Below, one piece after another: positions 37,941 to 49,939 of a stretch of DNA of 64,000 bases. Below the pieces are notes generated by a model, which saw nothing but the letters and a program-made list of their open reading frames with translations, had not been told where the DNA came from and did no database searches. The first letter of the stretch is position 1, and every line of letters starts with the position of its first letter. The stretch comes from Sclerodactyla briareus (taxonomy: Eukaryota; Echinodermata; Holothuroidea; Dendrochirotida; Sclerodactylidae), in NCBI GenBank assembly GCA_026419785.1, contig JAODTK010000999.1:805070-869069 (forward strand), written 5' to 3'. The position numbers were made by a program, and so were the translations under genes.

Positions 37941-39463
37941 TGAGGTCCCCAGCGATTATTGGGAATTGGGGAGGGAAGAGGAAATATTTGGTTAACAGGA
38001 AAGGAAAATGTTTCGTTGAAAGTGTGAAAGGGGTATCTAATGGGTCCGCAAACTGCTAGTCTGATCCGTTTTACAATGAGAGCATTGGTTTTGCACAGTA
38101 TTTATGACTGTTTTATCGCTCAGTCAACTCCTTCTTCGACCCAAATCCACTTGAATTTTCTACATCCCCCTTAGCAGCCCGGGGCTTCTTTCTTTGCTTT
38201 TAAAATCAAATTTCTTGGCATAATCATTGCCGTTCTATTTTCCAAGCATCCAGGACATGTCATCCCCCCCTTGCCCGGCAGCGAACAACTCCCCACTCCC
38301 CCACACACCAAGAAAACTATCCCCATGCAGCAGGCAAGGGACAGTGTTGGAGGGCTCGAGGCCGCCCTCGCCTCGAGGCCGGCCGCGATGCAGTTTTTGG
38401 CGGCCTCGGTCCCGCCCTCGGAGCTGCCGGCCTCGGATTTTGGCCGATGCCGGGTCGAGGCCGGACAATATTTTTTTGCTATTAAAATAAAGAACAAATG
38501 AAATTTTAATGTCACAAATATGCCTCAGATTCGTTGAATTTCGCGACAATTTGAACTAACGTAGCATCCTCGGTATCGCCCAGAAGACTTCGTAAAATGG
38601 TACTGGCGCTGCGCCTCGGCGCCGCCGTGCAATTCCCCAGTGCAGTGCTAGAGTTCCGGCTGCCTAGCGAGCTCGCTGGCCATAGACATCTTACAGTACT
38701 GATGCACTTGCACTGAAATTGCACACATACGCATGTATAGCTTTGTTGTACAAAGCAGCGAATCCCGCCCCGGGCGCGGTCACGTGAACACTCACTGATC
38801 GCCCCCCCCCTTATGTCTTAGTAGGAGTTGCGAGATGACTTCTAGTCTCCATTGCATATACAATGGTGCATAAGCCTTGGACCAATAAAATACGAAGAAT
38901 GTTGTCCCTTTCTGCAGACGTGAATGTATTTTATAATTCCAATTATAAATTTATATTTAATAACTGACACTGTAGCCTGTAGTGTGTACATGAGGGAAAT
39001 CACACCAAATATATTTGTTTCCTTCATGCTTATATCCCCACATGGTTCTGTCTTCGCCGCGTCCGCCACCGCCGACGGAGATTTTTCATGTTAGCGCGAT
39101 CACCTCCAACGCATTGTCGTTCACTTGAAACTTTTCACACATGTTTATCGAATCAAATCCTCGGCTGAGTTCAAGCAATGGGAGTCGCCCCAATACCACG
39201 AGGCGGCATCCCTGATTTTTTTGACGTCACATTTTTTATCCCTGATTTGCATGTTTTTGAACATGGCGGTCGTTTTAAGACTAACTTCCGTGTTAGCCTC
39301 ATGGGACCCCACCGATCTCAGTCGTTATCGAATGCAGCTCTAGTATTGGTCTCCGAGTCCCGGCCCATGATTGCTCAAATCATTTGGATATACTTTGCGG
39401 TTTACCCGCAGGCGATGTGTAGTTCCATTGTTGACTTTAGTCAAGGAATCTGTGCCGTCATGA

Positions 39464-39465
<2 letters not shown>

Positions 39466-39532
<67 letters not shown>

Positions 39533-39538
39533 TGTGTG
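39466..39538. repeat. (GT)n microsatellite
   Basis: About 36 dinucleotides, interrupted once by TA near 39526. It directly precedes a dimer-repeat copy. Confidence 0.95.
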
Positions 39539-39544
39539 AGACGC

Positions 39545-39690
39545 CTTGATTGTTAACACGATAATCGACTCCACCTTGGTGATCAAGCTCATACTTGGTA
39601 TGTGGGTTCCCCATAATGAGTATATGCTCCCTATTGTTTTTCGATTAGGCTAAAGGTCATCTGAGGTCAACAAACTTCAGGGCAGTCAAG
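39545..39690 (-). repeat. Dispersed half-copy of the dimer repeat
   Basis: Reads GTTAACACGATAATCGACTC, then CTCATACTTGGTATGTGGGT, then CCCCATAATGAGTATATG, and ends with AGGTCATCTGAGGTCA, matching the array unit in reverse orientation. Confidence 0.7.
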
Positions 39691-40412
39691 GTATCACTAA
39701 GCCTCTTGGCTCTCTGGTTTTGTTTTGTTGTTAGGTTTGAGTCATGTATGATTTTGATTGATATTGAGGTATGTATTGACTAGCCAAGATGGATTTTAAA
39801 ATGTAACTTTTATAAATTAAACAAAATTATGTGTCGTACACACACTGATTGGATAGGCAGGTCATCTGCTGATTAAGATCCACAGCCTTTGGAAGCCAGA
39901 GGGTGCAGCCAGAATCAAGTACTCTGCTTTCCCCGCAGATGCTGGAATACTTAATGTTTTCAAAATGCAGTGCAGTGTCCTTAGCATCTAAGGCTAGTAC
40001 CTGTCTGCCTGTGCACTTATGAGAGTCATATTGAAGAGTGTATTTAATGTGATGGTATAAGTAAGCACTCATCTGTTTCATTCTGAGTTCTGACCCAAGA
40101 TAAAATTGGTTGCATAACAACTTTTGCTTGTTCAGTCCTCATTTTCGGGACTTCAAACATTCTTGTCACCATATTAATCATAATGATAGCTGTGTCATGG
40201 GGCAGACAAACAGATTACTTATGTATTAAAACACTGGGTAATTAAAAATGTATGCTGTATATTATGGACCGGCCGCGGCCTCGGCTCGGACGTGTGGGCC
40301 TCGGCTCGGCCTCGAGGGTGCGGCCTCCTTCGGGGGGGCCTCGGCCTTCGGCGGTTCGGCCTCGGCAGGTGGCTCGGATTGCAGCTGGCCTCGACTACAA
40401 CCTGGTCAAGGA

Positions 40413-43400
40413 TGTCCCAAATATATCTTTAGGAAAACCTCCACATTTGTCTATCTAGTAATTGCCTATTTTTGACATATAATGGACCTGTACAGCACAC
40501 AGTCACAGACCAGTTCCAAGTACCAGTCGGCATTGACTATAAACAAACATAGGTGATGGAAGATTGATGGGCTATCTCCTGTGGTAGCAAGCCCCTATAA
40601 CGTACTGTGGATCACTGGGTTGTCAGTAAAGAGAGAAGTACACACTCGTCTGTCGGAGGGCGACGTTTTAATTTAAAAGGCGATCCCAGGAGCAGGAAAT
40701 CTCACCCCTGGCTGGGTACTCAGGGCACTCTTGAAAAGACGTTAGCGAGATTCGCCGGGGCCCTTCCACACCCAAAATTGGAGCCTCTATAATTCCGAAT
40801 AAGGATTTCCTTAGTCAGCTGAAGCACCTGCGGTGGAAGCATAAACATGAGGCGTTATAAAGGTAAGGAAGATGTTCTATTCAGGACATTTATGCATTGT
40901 AAACACAAAGTAAGTGAAAATGGTGCAATCCAGGCGCATATCCGGGGTGGGGGGGGGTGTTGGGCAGGCATTCCCAGGTAAGACGAGAAAAGAAGAGAAG
41001 CGGAAGAACAACTGTTTACAGATTTTTGTAGGTCTAATCACTGAACCTAATCAAATTGGTTGGTATAAGGGGTTGCTGGTGGGCAGCTTATAACTGCAGT
41101 AAAATTGTCACAGCAGCTAGACGTTACTCGTTACTCGGTGCTTTATTCTAACAGGAGCCTATTATATGATGGAATTCAAATTCCTAACATCAAAACATCA
41201 GATACAGAAAATGTTTAATGGACCCTACTATGAGTCTTTTTTTTTTTTTTTTTTTTTCTTTTGAGCGAATTCTTACAAGTTGGAAATTGGAAAATTATGA
41301 AAAGGTGCATACAATGACCTTTACTGACCCCAGCGTACCTTCAAAATGTTCAGGATCAAAGGGGATCACATCTACCAAGTTCTGAGAAATCCAACAAACT
41401 TCAAAAAATTGCATAAAATATGAAAATTAGACACATTGAATAACCGCCAGTGACCCCAGCTTCACTTTTAAATTTCTAAAAAATTTAAAACTTGGAAAAT
41501 TTGCAAAATTATGCAAATCTGAGACTAACCTAATTAGCATATTTAAGGCTAAAAATCGAATTAGTTCATCTACTTGTCATTCAAGTCCTACATGCCAAAC
41601 TTAATCACTGTAGCACATACGGTTCGTGCATAATCTTGCTAACGGGCTTGAACAATAAAATTACATGAAATTAAGATTAATTACCCCAACTTAATTAATG
41701 ACCTTGCCTGCCCAAAATCTAATCAGATCGTTGTCACCCAACCCTGGCGGTTGGCTGCATACACACAAAATCTTGTCATAATCGGCTTCACGGTCCGTGA
41801 GAAATCCTGCTAACAAGGAAAGTGTGAAAGGACAACATCGCACCTAGTGACAATATAGTCTCTGCACTGAATTTCATTCAGGCGCGACAAAAAATTGAAA
41901 TCGACAATCTTGTTCAAACCAATGGGTTATACTTTTTTCCTCACAGTTACTATGAAATTATGTCTTATATCAGGTTAGGATGTAAGTAGAATGCCTGCTT
42001 GTTAATACCTGTTTCCCAGGTTATCCTTTTGTCAAAGCACCAGGCATGATCGCATGGATGCATATCCCACGCAGGATGGGGAGGACATATAACTCTCCCA
42101 CTTTTGGCGATTGCTCCCATGGACTCCAACATTTTGGTGTTATGTGGAGTTCATAAATATCTATGCTTGGCAGGATACAAAGAGCAAAGTTGAAGAACTA
42201 TCCGTGTCAATGAATGCAAAGACTCAAATAAGCAGGCAAGAGAACAATAGGAACCACGGGTTCAACAAAGTATAAGTTGTTATGGTGTTTTCATTTTTTT
42301 TTTGTTCATATGCTGTAAACAATGAATGACTTAGGCGACTTTCTTTCAGTGGGGAAAGAAACAGAGGCACAGTGAAACATGTACAGCACACACCAGAAGA
42401 GGATGTCATTAAAAGTCCATTCAGCCTTATTTCATGTCCTCCGTCCCAGCCACCCAAATACGTGTCGTATTAATATGTATTGACTGATGAAGAACTTCAG
42501 TGAAATAAGAAATCAATTGCATTGAAATGATGGTATTAGGTAAAAAGTTTGTACTTTTGTGGAAGAGGCCCTGTGACATAACATACATTTGTGAGGCCGG
42601 GGTGTTTTGCTCATTTTTTTAATTACATGTAGCTCCAATTTCTTCAAAGAATGAAGAATGATTGAGTGCTGTAATTTTGACTGAAGTTATTGTGTAGATG
42701 AGGTTTTCAAAAAATGGCAGTCATTTCAATACACTTTGATGCTATTTTCTCGAAGTTTTCAAAGGACTGATGAAACTTATGTGATAATGGATGAGCTTAC
42801 CTCTACATATCCTTCAAGCTACAGTATGGAAGACTCCCAGTCCAAGAGTGGTTGTGTAGTATTAGTCCAGTACGGTAACAACAAAGAACAAGAAACAGTG
42901 TTAGATGTCACAGTACCGTGGCGGCCTGCGACCACTCCCAAAATTTCTGACTGAGTACAGACCCAGGTCAATTCAAAACATTATGCCAGCAAAATTCTTA
43001 GCCTATTGCAAAAATCCTCCATTTCTTGTAAACTGAGTAGTTAATCTTCTAGGGTGAAGCAAATCAGTAACATCAGGATTTGCGAACAAATTTCAACGTG
43101 GGAATGGACTGGGCCCCCTATCTCCCCCCCTCTCCCCACCACCTCCCTGCCTTGTATGTGCAATCACTGCTGGCCAAAAAAAAAGCGCTTCAAGATGGTT
43201 TGGTGACAACTTCAAGTTGAGTTATTACTGTGTCACAAACTTCTGGCTGGTGGATGAACAACAGCAGGTGGTATTACTTCCACATCCACATCAGAGGGAT
43301 CAGGGGGGACAAGTTGATTCTCAATATTGGAAAGGGACATCTTTGTTTGTGCATTGTGTTAAAAATAAGTTACAAAAAAATTAGAGCACATTGACTCGGA

Positions 43401-44700
43401 GATTCAGGAACTTGACGTACGTGGCAAATTCGATCCTGATCCAAGCACACAATACATACACACACATGTACAACACTGTCATGACTGCATCGGATTCCTC
43501 AGACATTAGAGGGGACGAAAAAATGCGTATTGACGGTTTTATTACTGTATCCGTGCACTAATAATTGGGGTAGTGAGTATGGGGAGAGGGATGATGCACT
43601 GAGGAGGGGGCGGACGTTAGTCGAAGCACCAGGTAGGGGAGCCAAAAAATTATTTTTATATCCAATTGTAAATCCTAAAATGTCTCAAAAGTAAATTGAA
43701 AACTCAGGAGGCCAGAATGCAGGAAACTCCAAAGTTGAGGTGTGGGGTTTTGAAATGTCCTCTTTTCACCTGTGTGCTCAGTTCAAGACGCAAATCTGGA
43801 TTACATGACCATGGGCCAGGCTTCAGGCACTATAAGATCATCTCAATAACACTGTAAGGGAAGATCAGTCAACAACACGCCTTCAGCTGCTTTATCACTG
43901 TATATCAGATCAAAATCCAGATAAGAAATGTATTGTGGAATTGATTTCCTATAATACACAGTACACTGAACGGATATATATTTTTAATCTCACACGATTG
44001 CCCAAGAAATAATGGATATGCTCAAACTGAACAAAGAGATCAAACAACGGGAACATGAACAATTTGTTTCATCTACTGCTGATCTGCTTTTGTTTGCAAT
44101 CAGTGGTGTTGTTTTTGATGATCTTGGAGGTCGAAAAGGAGCAAATTGCCCCAATCAATAATGACAGCAAAATCTGAAAGACATATACAGAGGTGCATTT
44201 ATATTTGACCAGCCAGTAAGTGTGCTACCTTTTATAAAATTGTATTATTCAGTGACCAATCTCAAATTCATTAGACTGATTGTTGACCAGTTTACCGGAA
44301 GGAGAACTAAGTTTTTGTGGAAATTGTGACTAAAATAGCTTAAATTATGCAAATAGACATCATAACTCGAATTCCAGGACCCATTTTCTTAATTTTAAAC
44401 ATCTCAGGACCAATGGTGAACCACACTCAATATATACGCTTCATCACGGGATTCCAACCCCCCCCAAAAAAGGATGTGTATAAATTGAGCAAATTAGACA
44501 AATTGAATGACCCCCAGTGAACTCAAATCTATGTTAATGCTTTTAGGGCATGAAGGTGGACCAAACAAATAGCGGTTTCCATGGAATTTTGACTAACTCA
44601 GACCCACTGAAGACTTCAGTTACCTGAATTTACAAAACTGCTATTAAAACAGGAAGCCAAGCGGACTTAGTGATTCTTGACGTTGCTGTCAACCCTAGCC
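40413..44700. other. Otherwise no supported gene
   Basis: Apart from the family B copy at 41.29-41.83 kb and a partial copy at 44.24-44.60 kb, I see only unrecognised short open frames. The longest plausible one (42736-42954, plus, 72 codons) has no splice borders or domain. Confidence 0.4.
41290..41830 (+). repeat. Interspersed repeat family B, copy 3
   Basis: Shares AGTTCATCTACTTGTCAT, ACATGCCAAACTTAATCACT, TTGCTAACGGGCTTGAACAA and AATTACATGAAATTAAG with the copies at 6.6 and 26.3 kb. It is preceded by a T-run at about 41239-41259. Confidence 0.6.
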
Positions 44701-47700
44701 GCACACGGACAAATAGGAGATAGTATCAGCGGGCATTATGGGAAAACATACCCTCTGACAATTTTTCTATCTTCACCAACCAACTAATAGGGTTCCTGTA
44801 CCCTTGGTAGAAAGCTACACACAAATTTACAAGCGTTTTCAGACTTTGAACTTGCGTAACCTTAGCGACCTGCCGACACCCCCCCCCCCCCCCCCCCCAT
44901 GACCCAAAAATAGGTTTCATTGACTCATCATGGGGAATACACAAACCAAGTATAGCCCCCCCTACCGATCAACCCGGGGGCCCCTTTACAAAAACAAGAG
45001 TGGTTATGTACTCCCCATAAGAAAGCTACACACCTAATTTTAAACTGATCAGGACCAACCGTTCTGGGGACTTATGTGTCTACAAGGTTTTCAGACTGTG
45101 ACATTGGTGACCTCAGATACCTTCTGACCTGACCCAAAAACACTAGGCGTTCATGTACTCATCATGGGGAAACCATACCAAGTAAGTATGAGTTCATCCA
45201 TCCAGGTGGTGGTCGAGTATCGTGTTTACAAGCCAAATTGGACCATAAAATATCAAATATTTCACAAATTTTCTATTTTCAACCCAAAATCAACTCCTGA
45301 CTGAACCAAAAACAATAGGGGGTTCCTGTACTCCCCATAAGGAAAGCTATACACAGATTTCAACTTAATCTGACCAACCATCCTGGAATTATCGTGTTTA
45401 CAAGGTTTCAGGACTTTTGACCTTGGTGACCTCCAGATAACCTCTGACCAGACCCTAAAACACATAGAGCGTTCATGAACTCATCATGGGGGAACACACA
45501 TACAAAGTATGAACTTCATTCATCCGGGGGGGTCGAGGTATCTGTTTACAAGCCAAAATTGGCCAAGATATCGAATGTTCACAAATTTTCTTATTTCGAC
45601 CAATATTCACCCAAACCTGAACCAACACAATAGGGGGGATGCTGTACTCCCCATAAGAACGCTATAAACTAATTCAACTTGCATCAGACCGAATATTCTG
45701 GACTTATCGTGTTTCACAAGGTTTTTAGACTTTGACCTCTGGGACCTCAGATGACCTCTACCCCATGACCCCAAAAGATAGGGTTCAGACTTATCATGCG
45801 GAACACACATCCCAAGTATGAAGCTTCATCCATCTGGGTGTGTTTGAGTTATCGTGTTTACAAGCCAAAATGGCCAAAATATCAAAATTTGCACAAAATT
45901 CTTTTTTCGACCAAAATTCACTCCTGAACTGAACCAAAAACAAGAGGAGCTCCTGCTCCTGCCATACCTTGCGATTCAAGAGTCCGGTACTCCCCATAGA
46001 AAGCTATACACCCTAATTCAACGTGATCAGACCAACCATCTGGACTTATTGTGTTTACAGGTTGTCAGACTTTGACCTTTGGTGACCTTGACCTGACCAA
46101 AAAAAACAGGGTTCATGTATCAATCATGGGGAAACACGCATTACCATGTTATGAGCTTCATCCATCAGGCTGGGTTGGTTATCGGTTTACAAGCCAAAAT
46201 TGCCACACATTGACTTTTCCACAATTTTCATTGTGTCCAAAATTCCCACCACCTATACCAAAAACAATAGGGTTACTGTACTCCCAATAAGAAAGCTATA
46301 AACCCTTAATTTCACTTGATCAGACCAACCATTCTGGACTTATGGTTGTTAATGGTTTTCAGACTTTGAACCTGTGGGACCTCAGATGACTTCTACCGAC
46401 CAAAAACGATAGGGTTCATGTACTCATCATGCGGAACCCACATACAAGATGAGCTTCATCATCCGGGTGGGGTCGGTATAGTGTTTACAGCCAAAATTGG
46501 CCACAATATCAAATTTTCACAAATGTTCTTATTTTAGACCAATATTCAACCGACTGAACCAAAACACAATAGGTCCTGTTACTCCCCATAAGAAGCTATA
46601 CCCAATTTCACTTGATCAGACCAACCATCTGGACTTATCGAGTTTACAAGTTTTCAGACTTCGACATTTGTTGACCTCAGATTTACTCTGACCTAACCAA
46701 AACGTAGGTTTCATGTACTCATCATGCGGAACCCAATACCAGTATGAGCGTCATCCATCCGGGTGGGGTCGAGTTTATCCGTGTTTACCAACCAAAATTG
46801 GCCAGAATATCAAATTTTCTCATCAAATGTTCTATTCGACCAATATTCCACCCCGACCTGAACCAAAAACAGTAGTGTTCCCGTACTCCCCTTAAGAAAG
46901 CTATACACCTAATTTTCAACTTGATCAGACCAACCATTCTGGACTTACGAGTTTACAAGGTTTCAATTTGACCCTCTGGTGAACGCAATGACCTCTGACC
47001 TGACCCCAGAACGATGGGGTTCCAGGTACTTATCATGGAGGAACACGACATACCAAGTCTGAGCTTCATCCACCGGGTGGGGTCGATTTATCCTTGTTAC
47101 AAGCCAAAATTGGCCAAAATATCATTTTTCACAATTTTCTTTTTTCGACGACCAAAATTCCATCCCGACCTGAACCAAACAATAGGGTTCCTGTACTCCC
47201 CATACGAAAGCTAACACCTAATGTCAACTTGATCAGACACACCATCTGGACTTATTGTGTTTACAAGGTTTTCAGACTTTGACGCTGTGACCTCTGACCT
47301 GACCCAAAAACAACAGTTTCATGTACTCCATGGGGACCACACATACCAAGTATGATCTTCATCCTCCAGGCGGTGTGATTAATCGTGTCTACAAGCGAAC
47401 ATTGGCCAAAACATTGACTTTTCACAAATTCCGCTATTTTTCCGAAATTCACCCCAACCTATACCAAAAACAATAGTGGTTACTACTCCCCATAAGGAAA
47501 GCTATACACCCTAATTCAACTGATCAGACCAACCATTCTGGACTATGGTGTTTACAGGGTTTTCAGACTTTGACCTCTGGTTGACATCAGATGACTTCTG
47601 GCCTGACCCAACAACGATGGTTCATGGACTCATGCATGCGGAACCACATACAAGTATGAGATTCATCCATCCGGGTGAGGGTAGAGGTTATAGTTTGTGT

Positions 47701-48950
47701 TACAGCCAAAATTCGGCCAGAAGACAGACAGACCCAGAACAGACTATCAAATTTTCACAAATGGTTTATTTTCGAAAATTCACCGACCTGACCAAAAAAC
47801 AATAGGTTCGTACTCCCATAAGAAAGCTATACACCAATTTCAACTTGATCAGACCAACCATTAGGGAACTTACGGTTTACAAGGTTTTCAGACTTGACTC
47901 TGGTGAACTCAGATGACCTTGGACCTGCCTGACCCCAGAACGATAGGGTTCAGTACTTATCATGAGGAACAACCATACCAAGTATGAGCTCATCCATACG
48001 CGGTGGTGGGGTAGAGTTATCGTGTTTACACGCCAAAAAAAGTGGCCAAAATATCAAATTTTCACAATTTTCTTTTTCGACCACAAATTCACTACCGACT
48101 GAACCAAAAACAATAGGTCCTGTACTCCCATAAGAAAGCTTACCACCTAATTTCAACTGATCAGACCAACCATTCTGGACTTATTGTGTTACAAGGGTTT
48201 CAGACTTGACCTCTGGTGACCTCTGCCGGACCCAAAAACCAACAGGGTTCATGTATTTATCATGGGGAACACACATACCAAGGATGAGATTCATCCATCA
48301 GGCGGGCGTTTGAGTACGTGGTTACAAGCCAAAATTGGCCAAAACATTGATTTTCCAAATTCTTATTTTGTCCAAAATTTCACCCCCAACCTATAACAAA
48401 AACAATAGGGTTATGTACTTCCCAAGAAGAAAGAATACACTTAAATTTCACTTGCTCGACAAACCATTCTGGAATTATCGTGTTTACAAGTTCTTTCAGA
48501 CTTTGACCTCTGGGACCTCAAATGACTTCTGACCTGACCTAAAAAACAGTAATCACGTACTCATCATGGGGAACCCACAACCAAGATATGAGCTTCATCC
48601 ATCCGGGTGGGGTCGAGTTTATCGTGTTTTCAAAAGTTTCCATGTTCGACAAAATTCACTCCTGACCTGAACCAAAAAACAAATCGGGTTCCCGCTACTC
48701 ACCTCATTAGAAAGCTAGACACCTAATCACCAACCCATTCTCGGACTTACAAGGTTTACAAGGTTACAAGGTTGACAAGGTTTTCAGACTTTGACCTTGG
48801 TTGACCCCAGATGACCTCGACATGACCAGAAAACAATAGGGTTTATTTCTATGTACTCAATATGGGAGGAAAACACACATACCAAGTATGAGCCTGACCC
48901 TAAATCAAGTTATCGTATTTATCAAGCTGGGCGTCACACACCTACACACC
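44700..48950 (+). repeat. Tandem array of ~305-bp dimeric repeat, about 13-14 copies
   Basis: The anchor ACTCCCCATAAGAAAGCTAT (with variants) recurs at about 45008, 45333, 45647, 45990, 46280, 46582, 46887, 47194, 47487, 47812, 48124, 48420 and 48702, with spacings of 282-343 bp. Each unit is itself two related halves. Both start near AATAGGGTTC(C/A)TGTACTC and end with TTATCGTGTTTACAAG. One half then has TTTTCAGACTTTGACCTC and several TGACCT motifs. The other has GCCAAAATTGGCCAAAATAT. Copies differ by many single-base indels. Single copies are scattered across the window in both orientations. Confidence 0.9.
44879..44898. repeat. Poly-C run (20 bases)
   Basis: An uninterrupted homopolymer at the start of the dimer array. 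Its exact length is unreliable in most sequencing. Confidence 0.9.
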
Positions 48951-49165
48951 ATACACACACAACACAACGTGACCAATGTTCCTCTGACTTCGCAAGGAAT
49001 AAAAAATGAAGGTGTCCCTACCACAGGTTTATAGGAATGAGTATACTAATTTTTGGCATCAGCACATTTTCACTGAAAATCTGATCAGTTCACCTACCTC
49101 ACATCCCATATGCATGTGACAAAACCCAAAAACTTAATCCAACCAAGCACCAATCCTCATCCAGA

Positions 49166-49200
49166 TTCTTTCTAAGAGCATTTAGTAAATTACCTACTAG
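49166..49200 (+). repeat. Direct repeat flanking the DIRS-like element, left copy
   Basis: TTCTTTCTAAGAGCATTTAG followed by TAAATTACCTACTA closely matches 55685-55715 in the same orientation, with three to five small differences. It lies about 160-190 bp outside the inverted end. Confidence 0.6.
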
Positions 49201-49939
49201 AGTAAAGACTCTAAAATGTATCCAAAAGTCCAGAACCCCCCTGTTATGGCACGTATAAGCATGTATTACCTTGTACCACTAACTTTTGCATACACCCACC
49301 TACTCGGCGCAGGGATCTGGCAATTCTTGTAGCTTGTTTTCGCACCCCCCCGGCATTCCGTTCATTGGCAGACGGAACGTTACGGAGGAAGAAAGCTGAG
49401 TGAAAAGCACCTGAGGAAAGGAGTGTGGTTAGAGTGCATGAAAACTGGCCGCAAAGATCTCACCTCGTGCTTGCTTTCCTCCCTCTGCAGGGTAATCGTC
49501 GCTACTTGATAGCGTTTATAATGCGACTGATTGCTGAACTTACGTATGGTCGTTAGGGAACGATTCTTAAGTTGCCCTATGTCGGATGGTAACTCGTCTA
49601 GTAAAGCGAAGGGTTACCGTCAGTCAGGACCCATCTCCTAGGTCTGGCCGAGAGGTATGCTACTCCGGCTGAAGGTCCTAACCTTCTGTAAAAACTCGCA
49701 CCGAGGGGCCGCGTTGCTGTCCCGCGGGAGGAGGCGGGGGCCTGGTAAAGGTAAGTCTTGCTTATAAATTGCCATACACAGTGGGTTCTGGACCCTTTAT
49801 TCGCAATGATACTGACCTTTTAAACCACTAACGTTGCAAGAGTGACACAAGGCTTAAGATGGAGGGGGGTTTGCAACTCGGCTGCGGGTTGAGATTAGCA
49901 CACCAGCTGGCGAAGGACCTTCGCCGTCAGGTTGTCCTG

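Larger units (their letters stand above)
38342..40404. mobile_element. hAT-type non-autonomous element with GGCCTCGG subterminal arrays
   Basis: The left end reads CAGTGTTGGAGGGCTCGAGG and continues with CG-rich GGCCTCGG/GGCCTCGAGG motifs to about 38475. The right end (40262-40404) carries GGCCTCGGCTCGG motifs and ends CTCGACTACAACCTG, a decayed complement of the left terminus. Flanking 8-mers are GCAAGGGA (38334-38341) and GTCAAGGA (40405-40412), similar if two small indels are allowed. The plan is the same as the GAGTCC elements, with a different simple motif. The interior includes a GT microsatellite and a dimer-repeat copy, so it may be a composite. Confidence 0.5.

Noticed and set aside
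39178-39549. 123-codon plus-strand frame ending in Cys-Val repeats
   Set aside because: The tail is simply the GT microsatellite translated, and the rest has no similarity.
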